A stretch of 64,000 nt of DNA from Kitasatospora griseola (GCF_014648555.1 NZ_BMRI01000010.1:67670-131669); one strand, 5' to 3'. Shown: positions 33,252-42,377, counted from the stretch's first letter. Program-made: numbers and translations. The notes: generated from the letters alone by a model not told the origin.

Positions 33252-35744
33252 ATGCCAGCACTGCAACGAGCCGAAGCAACTGTCCGTGCCCGCCTGTTGG
33301 AGGTCCGCGGCTACACCGTCCACCTCGACCTGACCCGCGGACCCGAGCGGTTCGGCAGCACCACCGTGATCCGGTTCGGATGCGCCGAGCCCGGCAGCGA
33401 CAGCTTCGTCGACCTGGAACCGGCCGCGCTGCACCGCGCCGTCCTGAACGGGCAGCCGCTGGACGTGACCGCCCTGGACGGCAACCGACTCGCGCTGCCC
33501 GGCCTGCGCGCCGAGAACGAGCTGCTCATCGACGCCGAGATGCGCTACTCGCGCACTGGCGAGGGGCTGCACCGCTACACCGACCCCGCCGACGACGCCG
33601 TCTACCTGTACGCCACCTGCGGCCCCGACCTGGCGGCCAAGGTCTTCGCCTGCTTCGACCAGCCGGACCTGAAGGCCCCGATCACCCTCACCGCCACCGC
33701 CCCCGACGACTGGACGCTGGTCTCCAACGGCGCACCGGTCAAGTCCGACGGCGGCCAGTGGGAGTTCGTCGCCACCAAGCCGATCTCCACCTACCTGTTC
33801 ACCGTGGTCGCCGGCCCGCTGCACTCGGTGTACGGCGAGCACGACGGCATCCCGCTCGGCCTGCACGCCCGCCGCTCGCTGGCCGCCGAGCTCGACCGCG
33901 AGGCCCCCGAGCTGTTCGAGGTGACCGCCGCCTCCTTCGACCGGCTGCACGAACTCTTCGACGAGCGCTACCCGTTCGGCGAGTACCACCAGGCGTTCGT
34001 GCCCGAGTTCAACTGGGGCGCGATGGAGAACCCCGGCTGCGTGGTCTTCCGCGACGAGATGCTGTTCCGCTCCCCGGCCACCGAGGCCGAACACGAGCGC
34101 CGCGCCATGGTGGTCTGCCACGAGATGGCCCACATGTGGTTCGGCGACCTGGTCACCATGCGCTGGTGGGACGACCTGTGGCTGAACGAGTCGTTCGCCG
34201 AGATGCTCGGCTACCGGATCGCCGCCGAATCCACCCGCTTCACCGGCACCTGGACCGGCTTCTCCGTGCAGCGCAAGGGCTGGGGCTACGACGCCGACCA
34301 GCGCGCCTCCACCCACCCGGTGGCCGGCAACGGCACCCGCTCGGTCGCCGAAGCCATGGTCAACTTCGACGGCATCTCCTACGCCAAGGGCGCGTCCGCG
34401 CTGCGCCAGCTGGTCGCCTGGCTCGGCGACGAGGCGTTCTTCGCCGGCCTCAACGCCTACTTCGCCGACCACCTGTACGGCAACGCCGAACTGCCCGACT
34501 TCCTGGCCGCGCTCGCCGCCGCCAGCGGCCGCGACGTGCACGGCTGGGCCGAGAGCTGGCTGCGCACCAGCGGCGTCGACACCCTGCGCGCGGAGACCGA
34601 GCGCGCCGCCGACGGCGCCCTGACCGCGCTCACCGTGGTCAACGAGGGCGAGCGTCCGCACCTGATCCAGGTCGGCGGCTACCGGATCGAGGGCGGCCGC
34701 GTCGTCCCCGCCGGCCGCGTCGCCGTCGAGCTCGGCCCCGGCCGCCGGGTCGTCGTGCCCGCCCTGGTCGAGGCCGGCGCCCAGCTGGTCGTCCCCAACG
34801 ACGGCGACCTCACCTGGGCCAAGATCCGCCTGGACGCGCACTCCTGGCAGCTCGTCACCGAATCGCTGTCCGCCGTCGAGGACGACGTCACCCGCGCCGT
34901 GCTCTGGGCCCACGCCCGCGACCTGGTCCGGGACGCCGAACTCGACCCGGCCGCCTACCTCGGCCTGATGGAACGCCACCTGCCCGCCGAGAACGTCGAC
35001 TCCATCGTCGAAGCGGTGCTCACCTTCGCCCACGTCCACATCGTCGGCCGCCACCTGACCGGCGCCCGCCGCACCGAAGGCCTCGCCGCGATCAGCCGCA
35101 CCGCCCGCGCCCTGCTCGCCGGCGACAGCAGCGACGGCATCCGGCTGGCCGCCCTGCGCGCCGCGGTCGAGACCTCCGGCGGCGAACCGCAACTCGCCGA
35201 ACTGCGCGGCTGGCTGACCGGCGAGAGCGTTCCCGCCGGGCTGGCGATCGGCCCCGAGCTGCGCTGGGCGGGCCTGGCCCGACTGGCCTCGCTCGGCGAA
35301 CTCGACGAACCGCAGATCGCCGCCGAGCTCGCCCGCGAACCCGGCACCGAGGCCGAGTTCGGCGCCGCGCGCTGCCGGGCCGCCCTCCCCGGGAGCGCGA
35401 CCAAGGCCGCGGCCTGGCAGGACCTGTTCACGCCCGACGCGATGTCCAACCGCGTGCTGGAGGCCACCGCCCGCGGGTTCTGGACCTCCGGCTCCGACGA
35501 CGAGATGGGCGCGTACGCGCTGCGCTACTTCGAACGGATCGGCGAGGCCGCCCGGCGCGGCGACATCGTCTCCCGACTGCTCGGCGAGACCCTGTACCCC
35601 GTCGCCCACGCCACCCCCGAGGTGCTGAGCGCCGCGGAACAGGCTCTCGCTGCACCGGAGTTGACGCCCTCGCTGCGCCGCAACCTGGCGGACTGCACCG
35701 ACGACCTGCGACGCACTCGCGCGGTGCGGGCGGCCTTCGAGTAA
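33252..35744 (+). CDS. pepN: Aminopeptidase N (M1 family)
   Basis: Zinc aminopeptidase of 830 residues that removes N-terminal residues from peptides in the cytosol. The exopeptidase motif NWGAMENPGC lies near residue 255, and the zinc site is HEMAH (290-294) with E313 in LNESFAEML. A conserved Tyr region (FDGISYAKGASALRQLV near 377) provides the transition-state residue. The C-terminal ~320 residues form the helical ERAP1-like/M1 tail. Length is typical for the actinobacterial enzyme. ATG 33252 is chosen by homology to the usual MPALQR start; the upstream 12 codons look non-coding. It is divergent from the TerD gene. Confidence 0.96.
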   Translation: MPALQRAEATVRARLLEVRGYTVHLDLTRGPERFGSTTVIRFGCAEPGSDSFVDLEPAALHRAVLNGQPLDVTALDGNRLALPGLRAENELLIDAEMRYSRTGEGLHRYTDPADDAVYLYATCGPDLAAKVFACFDQPDLKAPITLTATAPDDWTLVSNGAPVKSDGGQWEFVATKPISTYLFTVVAGPLHSVYGEHDGIPLGLHARRSLAAELDREAPELFEVTAASFDRLHELFDERYPFGEYHQAFVPEFNWGAMENPGCVVFRDEMLFRSPATEAEHERRAMVVCHEMAHMWFGDLVTMRWWDDLWLNESFAEMLGYRIAAESTRFTGTWTGFSVQRKGWGYDADQRASTHPVAGNGTRSVAEAMVNFDGISYAKGASALRQLVAWLGDEAFFAGLNAYFADHLYGNAELPDFLAALAAASGRDVHGWAESWLRTSGVDTLRAETERAADGALTALTVVNEGERPHLIQVGGYRIEGGRVVPAGRVAVELGPGRRVVVPALVEAGAQLVVPNDGDLTWAKIRLDAHSWQLVTESLSAVEDDVTRAVLWAHARDLVRDAELDPAAYLGLMERHLPAENVDSIVEAVLTFAHVHIVGRHLTGARRTEGLAAISRTARALLAGDSSDGIRLAALRAAVETSGGEPQLAELRGWLTGESVPAGLAIGPELRWAGLARLASLGELDEPQIAAELAREPGTEAEFGAARCRAALPGSATKAAAWQDLFTPDAMSNRVLEATARGFWTSGSDDEMGAYALRYFERIGEAARRGDIVSRLLGETLYPVAHATPEVLSAAEQALAAPELTPSLRRNLADCTDDLRRTRAVRAAFE

Positions 35745-35754
35745 GGGATGACCA

Positions 35755-35804
35755 CCAGGGGCTCGTGGGGGCACAGGCTGGGAGGTGCCCCCACGAGCCC
35801 CTGG
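35755..35804. terminator. Strong bidirectional terminator
   Basis: A perfect 20-bp inverted repeat (35755-35774 with 35785-35804) with a 10-nt loop lies 10 nt after the pepN stop and ends 8 nt before the stop of the convergent gene. It is the longest perfect stem in the window. Confidence 0.9.
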
Positions 35805-35812
35805 CGGGGCTG

Positions 35813-36715
35813 TCAGAAGCTGCCGCGGGCCGCGACTGCGCGGGTGGTGGGGAGGGCGAAGGCGGAGGCGGTCCAGGTTTCGGGGGTGGCGGGGGTGGGG
35901 GCGGCGATCGCTCCGGTGACGGTGAAGGTGTAGGTGCCCGGGGGGAGCGGCTGGTCGGAGGGGGTGGTGAAGCGGTAGATCAGGGTGTCGCGTTCCAGGG
36001 CGACGGTGGCGACCGCGCCCGGGAGGTCGGTGGCGGGGACGGTGCCGGGGAGGGCGGCCGGGCGGATGAGGCGGAACTCGACCTGGAGGGCCGTCATCGT
36101 CTCGTCGAGTCGGAGCTGCACGACGTGCCGGGTGCCGGTGCGGCCCAGTGCGTCCACCCGGGCCGTGCCGCTGAGCGGTTGGGGCAGGGTGGGGTCCGGT
36201 TCGGGTCGCGGCGAGGCGGAGGGGGACGGGGCGAGCGGCGTGCCGCTGTCGCTCGCGGAGGGGGACGGCGACGCGGACGCGGTGGGCGCGGTGGGGCTGC
36301 TGACCGACGGCGAGGGCGTCGGGGCCGCCGGACGGCTCGTCGCGACGGCCGGGCGGGCGGCGGTGCGGGTCGGGCCGGGGAGCGGGGAGGCGGTCGCGGT
36401 GCCGAGCGCCGGGACCGGGACGGCCTGGGTGCCGACGGGCTCCTCGACGGGGGTGGCGTCGGCGGTCGGTGCGGAGGCGTCGGGGCTGGGCACGGGCGGG
36501 CCGCCGACGGTCACGCCCGGGCGGCGGCCGATCTGCTGCTGCTCGTTCAGGAGCCAGGTGGTGGCCAGGCTGATCCCGACCACGGTGGACATCGCCATCG
36601 CCGCGCCGGAGAACCGGATGGTGGGCAGCCGCAGTCGGCCGCCGAAGGGCCGGGGCCGGCCGTGCCGTCCGGTCCGGCCCGCGGTGACGGGCCGGGAGTG
36701 CTCGCGGAGCGCCAC
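35813..36715 (-). CDS. Single-pass membrane protein with long Pro/Ser/Ala linker
   Basis: Product of 300 residues: a basic cytoplasmic N-terminus (1-35, rich in Arg/His), one helix (AAMAMSTVVGISLATTWLL, about 37-56), a Pro/Ser/Thr/Ala linker (about 65-175) and a C-terminal ~120-residue beta-rich extracellular domain (RTGTRHVVQLRLDETMTALQ, then LPPGTYTFTVTGAI). The architecture suits a surface protein whose globular domain is held beyond the peptidoglycan. The GTG at 36715 has AAGGGGAG upstream. No family is recognised. The linker is low-complexity, so frame assignment rests on the helix and C-terminal domain. Confidence 0.75.
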   Translation of the reverse strand: MALREHSRPVTAGRTGRHGRPRPFGGRLRLPTIRFSGAAMAMSTVVGISLATTWLLNEQQQIGRRPGVTVGGPPVPSPDASAPTADATPVEEPVGTQAVPVPALGTATASPLPGPTRTAARPAVATSRPAAPTPSPSVSSPTAPTASASPSPSASDSGTPLAPSPSASPRPEPDPTLPQPLSGTARVDALGRTGTRHVVQLRLDETMTALQVEFRLIRPAALPGTVPATDLPGAVATVALERDTLIYRFTTPSDQPLPPGTYTFTVTGAIAAPTPATPETWTASAFALPTTRAVAARGSF

Positions 36716-37013
36716 CGGGCTCCCCTTCCTGGGTCTGGTCCGCGTCCGACGTCCGGTCCGAACGCGACGCCGCACCCGGTGCCGCCGGGGTGCCCGGGCG
36801 AACGGCGCGTGAGGGACGAGAATATCAGCGGACTGACGGACCGCCAGATCCTCGGACCGAACCGGGGTGCGAATCGGGACGTTGCGGTCCGGGGGCGGCG
36901 GATGGCCGGAACAGGCCGTTCGAAAGTGCGCGTGCAACCCCCTGCAACCGTTGCAGGCGCCGGTGCGCGGGGCCAGGCTGGGCGGAGACCCAGCACGCCT
37001 CGGAGAGACCGTC

Positions 37014-37526
37014 ATGCCGCGCGATCCGCTGTCCGCCCCGTCCGACCAGCCGCTCGCCGCCACCCCCGCCGGCGGCGAGCAGGCCGTGGCCGCCGAGCCC
37101 CGTGCGGTGGAGGAGGTGCTGGTGCTGCGGATCGCGCTGGACGAGGAGCAGCTCGGCGAGGTGCGCACCCGGTTCCGCTACGACGCGGCCGCGCCGTACG
37201 AGGTTCGCCTGACCTTCCACGTCGGCCGACCCGACGAGGCGGACTGGGTGTTCTCCCGCGAGCTGCTGCGCGACGGCCTGGACTCGCTCAGCGGCCAGGG
37301 CGACGTCAAGCTGTGGCCCACCCACTGCCCGTGCCACGGCCTCACCCTGCATGTGGCGCTGGAGTCCCCGCACGGCAGCGCGCTGCTGGAGGTGTCCCGG
37401 CCGCAGGCGAAGGCCTGGCTGGAGCGCACCTACCGGCTCGTTCCGGACGGTCGGGAGGCCGAAGTGCTGCCCAGCGACGAGGAGTTGACGCGGCTGCTGA
37501 CCCAGGGCGGGTCCGGCGCGCTTTAG
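37014..37526 (+). CDS. SsgA-like sporulation/cell-division regulator (SALP)
   Basis: Protein of 170 residues from a family restricted to morphologically complex actinomycetes. After an Ala/Pro-rich extension of ~40 residues come the family motifs FRYDAAAPYEVRLTFHV near 62, DWVFSRELLRDGL near 85, GQGDVKLWP near 102, SPHGSALLEV near 125, and the terminal EVLPSDEELTRLL. SsgA-like proteins guide FtsZ/septum placement and peptidoglycan remodelling in sporulation. SsgB itself lacks such an extension, so this is a paralogue. CGGAGAG precedes the ATG. Its stop overlaps that of the convergent GAF regulator. Confidence 0.9.
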   Translation: MPRDPLSAPSDQPLAATPAGGEQAVAAEPRAVEEVLVLRIALDEEQLGEVRTRFRYDAAAPYEVRLTFHVGRPDEADWVFSRELLRDGLDSLSGQGDVKLWPTHCPCHGLTLHVALESPHGSALLEVSRPQAKAWLERTYRLVPDGREAEVLPSDEELTRLLTQGGSGAL

Positions 37527-38857
37527 GGCCGCGCCGCCCCGGGGGCCGTCGGCAGGCGCAGCACGCCGCGGGCCAGGTCGGCCCGCAGGGCGCGGACGGC
37601 CGGGGAGGCCGAGCCGGGGAGCAGGTCGTAGGGGTCGTCCGGTCCGTGCACCGTCACCTGGGCGCAGGCGGACAGGCGGTACGGCCGGGCCTCCAGGAGC
37701 GGGCCCAGGTGCCGGCGGAGGCGGGAGAGTTCGGCGCGCACGGTGACGGTGCGGCCGGGGTCGGCGAACAGCGCCTCGGCGAGTTCGGCGGCGCTCAGGC
37801 CGTCCCGGTGCAGGCCCAGCATCAGGAGCAGCTCGGTGTGCCGGGGGCTCGGGGTGTGCGACCAGCAGCCGGCGCTGCCGCTGACCCGGAGTTCCGGCCG
37901 GTCGGTGCGGCGCAGGTCCAGTTCGACCAGGCCGGGGCCGGAGTGCGCGGCGGGGTCGGCGGGCTGCGGCGCGGACGGGCGGATCAGCCAGCCGTCGGCC
38001 AGCGGCTCCACCGTGCACTCGCCGAGCGTCGGCACCCAGTGCACGCTGCTGCCCTCCCAGCTCTCCGCGGGCAGGGCCAGCCGGGGCGGGGCGGGGACGC
38101 CGACCGCGGCGGCCGTCCAGCCGGCCGGGTCGACGACCAGGGCGGGGCCGCCGAAGCGGGCCAGCAGCGGCACCGCGACGGTGCGCAGGTGGTGCAGTGC
38201 CTCCAGGTGGGCGGCGCGCAGCTCGGTCTCGGCGAGGCGGGCGGCGGTCAGCGCGAGCTGCCGCAGGTAGTGGTGGTCGCCGACGGCCGGGCCGCTGAGG
38301 TCGACCACGCCGGCCGGGCGGCCGGTGCGCGGGTCGCGGATCGGCGCGCCGAAGCAGGACCAGTGGTGGTGGCTGCGCAGGTAGTGCTCGGCGGAGTGCA
38401 CCTGGGCGGGCCGGGCGGTGCGGGCGGCCAGGCCGATGGCGTTGGTGCCGACCTCGTCCTCGGACCAGAGCGCGCCCTGTTCCAAGCCGATCGCGTCCAC
38501 GGCGCGGCGCAGCCGCTGCTCGCCGTCCATCCACAGGATCCGGGCCTTCGGGTCGGAGACCGCGAGCACCAGCGGCGTGGAGTCGCCGGGCACGAACAGG
38601 GTGGAGCGGAGCACCGGCAGGACCGCGGCCAGGCCGGTGGCGCGGCGCAGCTCCTCCAGTTCGGCGGGCGCCACCCGGTGGCTCTCGCGGGGGCGTTCCG
38701 GGTCCATGCCGAGGCGGCGCAGCCGGGCCCAGGAGTCCTCGATCTCCGGGCGGACCGGGTGGTCGCCGGGGGCGGGCCGCTCGCCGGCCATGGTCCGGTC
38801 GTAGGCCCGGGCGTGCGCGCGGGCGGACGGGCGGGGGCTTCTGGTGCCGTGCTGCAT
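37523..38857 (-). CDS. GAF-domain transcriptional regulator with C-terminal winged helix
   Basis: Protein of 444 residues. The N-terminus (EIEDSWARLRRLGMDPERPR near 37) and the GAF region (about 75-235; LWSEDEVGTNAIGLAARTAR, HHHWSCFGAPIRDPRTGRP, GVVDLSGPA) match AcoR-type sensor regulators but without the AAA+ domain. The C-terminus (TELLLMLGLHRDGLSAAELA, then VRAELSRLRRHLGPLLEARP) is a winged helix seen in many streptomycete GAF regulators. Ligand unknown; EVGTNAIG is typical of regulators sensing small aldehydes or alcohols. It overlaps the stop of the SsgA-like gene by 4 nt in convergent orientation. Confidence 0.85.
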   Translation of the reverse strand: MQHGTRSPRPSARAHARAYDRTMAGERPAPGDHPVRPEIEDSWARLRRLGMDPERPRESHRVAPAELEELRRATGLAAVLPVLRSTLFVPGDSTPLVLAVSDPKARILWMDGEQRLRRAVDAIGLEQGALWSEDEVGTNAIGLAARTARPAQVHSAEHYLRSHHHWSCFGAPIRDPRTGRPAGVVDLSGPAVGDHHYLRQLALTAARLAETELRAAHLEALHHLRTVAVPLLARFGGPALVVDPAGWTAAAVGVPAPPRLALPAESWEGSSVHWVPTLGECTVEPLADGWLIRPSAPQPADPAAHSGPGLVELDLRRTDRPELRVSGSAGCWSHTPSPRHTELLLMLGLHRDGLSAAELAEALFADPGRTVTVRAELSRLRRHLGPLLEARPYRLSACAQVTVHGPDDPYDLLPGSASPAVRALRADLARGVLRLPTAPGAARP

Positions 38858-38976
38858 GGGTACCCCCGTCTCGACGTCGGCTGTCAGCGTAGGCCGGTCG
38901 ACGTGGACACGCCGAGCCGGGCAGAAGATGTCGTGCACGCGGCGGGCGCCGGTGCAGACTGGTCGGTTCCGCCCGG

Positions 38977-39966
38977 TCAGCGGTGCTGTGCGGGGCGCTC
39001 GCCCTGGGCGGTCTCGACGGCCCGGTGGAGGTCGTGGCCGGCCTCCGCGGTGGTGACCGCGGTGGCGGCCAGGCAGCCGGCCAGGGCGAGCGCGGCCAGC
39101 GTGCGGACGGTGCGGCGGTGGCGCGGCGGGGCGGGGGTGAGCAGGGCCCGGACCCGGCGCGGCACCGGGCCGCCGGCCGCCGCGGGGGCCAGCCGGGGGC
39201 GCGGGGCGGCCGGGTGGCGGGCGGTGGCGAGGGCGGCCCGGCCGATGGCGCGGGCGGTGAGCGCCCGGTCGCCGACCTCGACGGCGGCGCACTCGTCGGC
39301 CCAGCGCTCCAGGTGGTAGCCGAGCGCGCCGCGCAGCGGCCGCAGCGCCGGGTGGCAGGCGGCGGCGTACTCGGCGGCGGCCAGCAGCAGGTGGTGGCGG
39401 CCGGCCAGGTGGGCGCGTTCGTGGGCGAGCAGCGCGGCCCGCTCGGGGGCGCTGAGCGCGGCCAGCATGCCGGTGGTGGCGACGATCCGCGGCGGGCGGC
39501 CGGGCAGCGCGTAGGCATCGGCGCGATCGTCGTCGAGCACGGTGAGCGCGGTGGCCGGGCCGGTGCGGCGCAGTCGTTCGCGCAGGCCGACGGGGGCGTC
39601 GCCGATGGCGCGGCGGGCCCGGCGCAGGTCGGCGAGCTGGTGGTGGGCGGTGCGGCCGGCGAGCGCGCCGATCAGCAGCAGGGCGAGCACGGCGGCGGTG
39701 GCGGCGGGCGCCCACTGCGTCCCGGTCAGCGCGTCGGGCAGGCGGCGGGCAGGGGAGAAGTGGGCGAGGGCGGCGGCGTACGGCAGGTGCAGCAGGCCGG
39801 TGACGGCGAGCAGGCCGAGCGAGGCCAGGGCGGCGGTGCCGAGCGCGGCGGCGGTGGCGGCCAGGGTGAGCGCGGCGGCGCGCGGGGCGAGCTGCTCGGC
39901 GAGTCGGCGGGCCAGCGGGGCGGCGAGCAGCGGCAGCAGCAGCGGGATCCAGACGGCGAGGGTCAC
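38977..39966 (-). CDS. M56-family membrane metallopeptidase (BlaR1/MecR1-like, short form)
   Basis: Membrane protein of 329 residues with four predicted helices (residues 1-20, 30-60, 85-105, 285-305). The zinc protease motif HERAH (in ALLAHERAHLAGRHH near 182) is preceded by the conserved IVATTGMLAALS segment. It lacks the penicillin-binding sensor domain of BlaR1, as usual for actinobacterial members. Its start overlaps the BlaI-type repressor stop by 4 nt. Expected role: transmembrane signal leading to inactivation of the co-encoded repressor. Signal unknown. Confidence 0.9.
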   Translation of the reverse strand: MTLAVWIPLLLPLLAAPLARRLAEQLAPRAAALTLAATAAALGTAALASLGLLAVTGLLHLPYAAALAHFSPARRLPDALTGTQWAPAATAAVLALLLIGALAGRTAHHQLADLRRARRAIGDAPVGLRERLRRTGPATALTVLDDDRADAYALPGRPPRIVATTGMLAALSAPERAALLAHERAHLAGRHHLLLAAAEYAAACHPALRPLRGALGYHLERWADECAAVEVGDRALTARAIGRAALATARHPAAPRPRLAPAAAGGPVPRRVRALLTPAPPRHRRTVRTLAALALAGCLAATAVTTAEAGHDLHRAVETAQGERPAQHR

Positions 39967-40331
39967 GGTTGGTCCCCGAGCAGGTCGCGCAGCAGTCGCT
40001 CGTCCTCGTCGGACAGGTCGGAGACGAACCGGGCGAGGACGGTGGAGCGGTCGCGGCCGCGGTCGAGCTCGGTGCGCATCCGGCGGGCGGCGAGGCCGTC
40101 GGCGTCCTGGACGGTGGGGGTGTAGGCGAAGGACCGGCCGGCCTTGCTGCGGGCGACGGTGCCCTTCTCGTGCAGCCTGGCCAGGATGGTGGCGACCGTG
40201 GTGCGGGCCAGGTCGGCGTCGACGGCGTCCTGCGCCTGTTGGGGGGTGAGCGGGGCGCCGGCGGCCCAGAGGGCGGCGAGCACCTGGGCCTCAAGCTCTC
40301 CTGCCGGGCGACGGGCGGGTGAATCCGTCAT
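39963..40331 (-). CDS. BlaI/MecI/CopY-family repressor
   Basis: Winged-helix repressor of 122 residues: LEAQVLAALWAAGAPLTPQQ (13-32) and RTTVATILARLHEKGTVARS (48-67) form the helix-turn-helix and recognition helix. KAGRSFAYTPT is the wing, and VLARFVSDLSDEDERLLRDL at the end is the dimerisation part. It starts with GGAGG 12 nt upstream. Two TACA-N-TGTA-type palindromes lie in the promoter and should be its binding sites. The co-transcribed M56 peptidase is the likely de-repressor. Confidence 0.93.
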   Translation of the reverse strand: MTDSPARRPAGELEAQVLAALWAAGAPLTPQQAQDAVDADLARTTVATILARLHEKGTVARSKAGRSFAYTPTVQDADGLAARRMRTELDRGRDRSTVLARFVSDLSDEDERLLRDLLGDQP

Positions 40332-40353
40332 GTCGCGCGAACCTCCGGGATTC

Positions 40354-40393
40354 GTCTACAGTCCTGTCGATCGACGTCTACAACACTGTAGAC
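40354..40393. promoter_or_regulatory. Tandem BlaI-type operators
   Basis: Operator A is a perfect 18-base palindrome at 40376-40393 (GTCTACA, 4 nt, TGTAGAC). Operator B at 40354-40371 has the same left arm and a right arm with two changes (TGTCGAT). Their centres are 22 bp apart, two helical turns. They lie 23-62 nt upstream of the repressor start and 128-167 nt before the divergent PAP2 gene, so both could be controlled. Confidence 0.8.
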
Positions 40394-40520
40394 GCACGGG
40401 GGTGGCCCGCGATCGGCCACCCCCACGGTAACGGGAGGTCCGCCAGCCTTGCCCCAGTCACTCCTGCTCGGAACCGCGAACGAGCCGTCCGCGGTGTCCG
40501 TTCTGGTACATGTTGTCCCT

Positions 40521-41159
40521 GTGACTCCGAACGTTCATCCCTCCGCCCGCCTGCTCGCCTACGACGGCAGCGGCATCGACGGCAGCCTCTACACCCGGAT
40601 CACCGGGTGGGCCGAGTCCGCCCCGCACTGGTTCGACCAGCTGACCAAGGAGTGGTCCGCGTACGGCCTCGCGGTGTTCGCGCTGCTGATGGTGTGGGGC
40701 TGGTGGCGGGCCCGGGCCGCCGACTCGGTGATGATGGCGCGGGTGCTGGCCTCGCCGCTGATCGTGGTGGCCGCGTACCTGGTCAACTCGGTCTTCAAGG
40801 GGATCGTCGAGGAGAACCGGCCCTGTCAGCAGATCCCGGGCAGCTTCACCATCGAGGCCTGCCCGGCCCCCGGCGACTGGTCCTTCCCCAGCAACCACAC
40901 GGTGATCGCGTTCGCCGCCGCCGCCGCGCTCTGGTACGCCGACCGCCGACTCGGCCTGCTCGGCCTGCTCGCCGCCGTGCTGATGGGCGCCTCCCGGGTC
41001 TGGGTCGGCGCGCACTACCCGCACGACGTGGCCGTGGCCGCGGTGGTCGGCGTCCTGGTGGCGCTCCCGCTGGCCGCGCTGGCCGGCCGCGCCGCGCCGC
41101 TGGTCGACCGGCTGCGCACCGGCCCGCTCGGCCCCGTGCTCGGCGCCGGAGCGGCGTAG
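40521..41159 (+). CDS. PAP2-superfamily membrane phosphatase
   Basis: Membrane lipid phosphatase of 212 residues with about five helices. The three PAP2 signature blocks are present: KGIVEENRP near 94, PSNHT near 122, and SRVWVGAHYPHDV near 158. Substrate may be undecaprenyl pyrophosphate or a phosphatidate-like lipid. The GTG at 40521 gives a normal N-terminus; in-frame starts at 40449 (TTG) or at other GTG codons would add up to 24 residues. It is divergent from the BlaI-type repressor and could share its operators; if so it may belong to a cell-envelope stress response. Confidence 0.85.
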   Translation: MTPNVHPSARLLAYDGSGIDGSLYTRITGWAESAPHWFDQLTKEWSAYGLAVFALLMVWGWWRARAADSVMMARVLASPLIVVAAYLVNSVFKGIVEENRPCQQIPGSFTIEACPAPGDWSFPSNHTVIAFAAAAALWYADRRLGLLGLLAAVLMGASRVWVGAHYPHDVAVAAVVGVLVALPLAALAGRAAPLVDRLRTGPLGPVLGAGAA

Positions 41160-41169
41160 CCGCGCGCAG

Positions 41170-41183
41170 GTTGTATGGACAAC
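41170..41183. promoter_or_regulatory. GTTG-N6-CAAC palindrome, phosphonate-cluster site 1
   Basis: GTTG (41170-41173), six bases, CAAC (41180-41183), 72 nt upstream of the FAD oxidase start. The same arrangement occurs in front of the ABC importer (51006-51019) and of the oxygenase fusion (58533-58546). Candidate operator of the GntR/UTRA regulator encoded at 51216. A single PhoP-like unit GTTCACCTGCC (41195-41205, 10 of 11 matches) lies 11 nt further down. Confidence 0.6.
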
Positions 41184-41255
41184 TCTTGCGGGCGGTTCAC
41201 CTGCCCGACGGGAGCCGGACGACCTGCGGCCACCTCGACGCCCGAGCCTGTCCGC

Positions 41256-42377
41256 ATGAAGGTAATCGTCGTAGGAGCAGGCGTGCTGGGCACCATGCAC
41301 GCCTGGCAGGCCGTCGAGCGCGGCCACGAGGTCGTCCACCTGGAGCGCGAGGCCGAGGCGCGCGGCGCCTCCGTCCGCAACTTCGGACTGGTCTGGGTCA
41401 GCGGCCGCGCCGCCGGTGAGGAACTCGAGGTCGCGCTGCGCGCCCGCGAACTGTGGGAGCAGATCGGCGCCCGCGTCCCCGGCCTGTGGTTCCGCCCCAA
41501 CGGCTCGCTCACGCTGGCCCGCACCGAGGCCGAGCTGGCCGTCGCCGAAGCCGCCGTGCAGCTGCCCGACGCCGCCGCCCGCGGCTACCGGCTGCTGGAC
41601 GCCGACCAGGTCCGCGCCGTCAACCCGGCGCTGCGCGGCAGCTTCCTCGGCGGCCTGCACTGCACCCGCGACGGCGCCGTCGAGTCCCGGGTCGCCCAGC
41701 CCGCGCTGCGCGCCGCGCTGGAGGCCACCGGCCGCTACACCTTCCTGCCCGGACGCGAGGTCCGCGAGGTGGTCGGCGCCGCCGCCGTCCGCGACGACCA
41801 CGGGCAGCTGCACCAGGGCGACCAGGTGATCCTGTGCACCGGCGCCTGGCTCGGCGGCCTGGTCCGCGAACTCGCCCCCGACCTGCCGGTGCGCCGGGTG
41901 CGCCTGCAGATGATGCAGACCGACCCGCTGGACGAGACCCTCACCACCTCGGTCGCCGACGGCGACTCGTTCCGCTACTACCCCGCCTTCGCCGGCCCCG
42001 AGCTGGACGCGCTGCGCGCCTCCCAGCCGCAGTCGCCGGTCGCCGCCGAGCACAAGATGCAGCTGCTGATGGTCCAGCGCAAGGACGGCGGCCTCACCAT
42101 CGGCGACACCCACGAGTACGACCAGCCGTTCGGCTTCGACGTGGTCGAGGACCCGTACGAGCACGTCGCCGAGGTCGCCGAGGCGCTGCTCGGCCGGCCG
42201 CTGCCGAAGATCCGCCGCCGCTGGGCCGGCGTCTACGCCCAGTGCCTGGACAGCACCCGGGTGGTGCACCGCCAGCAGGTCGCCGAGGGCGCCTGGCTGG
42301 TCACCGGCCCCGGCGGGCGCGGCATGACCTGCTCGCCCGCGATCGCCGAGACCACGGCGAACCTCGCCGGCCTCTGA
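41256..42377 (+). CDS. FAD-dependent amine oxidase of the phosphonate-linked type (TIGR03364-like)
   Basis: DAO-fold flavoenzyme of 373 residues. The FAD Rossmann motif VVGAGVLGTMHAWQAVERGH is at residues 4-23. SVRNFGLVWVSGR near 43 and the C-terminal VTGPGGRGMTCSPAIAETTA near 350 match the group that is encoded next to phosphonatase-like HAD enzymes. Members are thought to deaminate an amino(hydroxy)alkylphosphonate to the matching aldehyde; the exact substrate is not established. The ATG is 34 nt before the end of the gene spacing to the next gene, with which it forms an operon. The GTTG-N6-CAAC site upstream suggests common control with the importer. Confidence 0.82.
   Translation: MKVIVVGAGVLGTMHAWQAVERGHEVVHLEREAEARGASVRNFGLVWVSGRAAGEELEVALRARELWEQIGARVPGLWFRPNGSLTLARTEAELAVAEAAVQLPDAAARGYRLLDADQVRAVNPALRGSFLGGLHCTRDGAVESRVAQPALRAALEATGRYTFLPGREVREVVGAAAVRDDHGQLHQGDQVILCTGAWLGGLVRELAPDLPVRRVRLQMMQTDPLDETLTTSVADGDSFRYYPAFAGPELDALRASQPQSPVAAEHKMQLLMVQRKDGGLTIGDTHEYDQPFGFDVVEDPYEHVAEVAEALLGRPLPKIRRRWAGVYAQCLDSTRVVHRQQVAEGAWLVTGPGGRGMTCSPAIAETTANLAGL

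Noticed and set aside
31878..35774. Minus-strand open frame extending the Rhs gene through TerD and pepN
   Set aside because: The Rhs gene has its own ATG and ribosome site at 31877; beyond it the frame is antisense to pepN and out of frame with TerD.
32108..39319. Very long plus-strand open frame of about 2400 codons
   Set aside because: It crosses TerD, pepN, an SsgA-like gene and a regulator in wrong frames; low-complexity composition without any motif.
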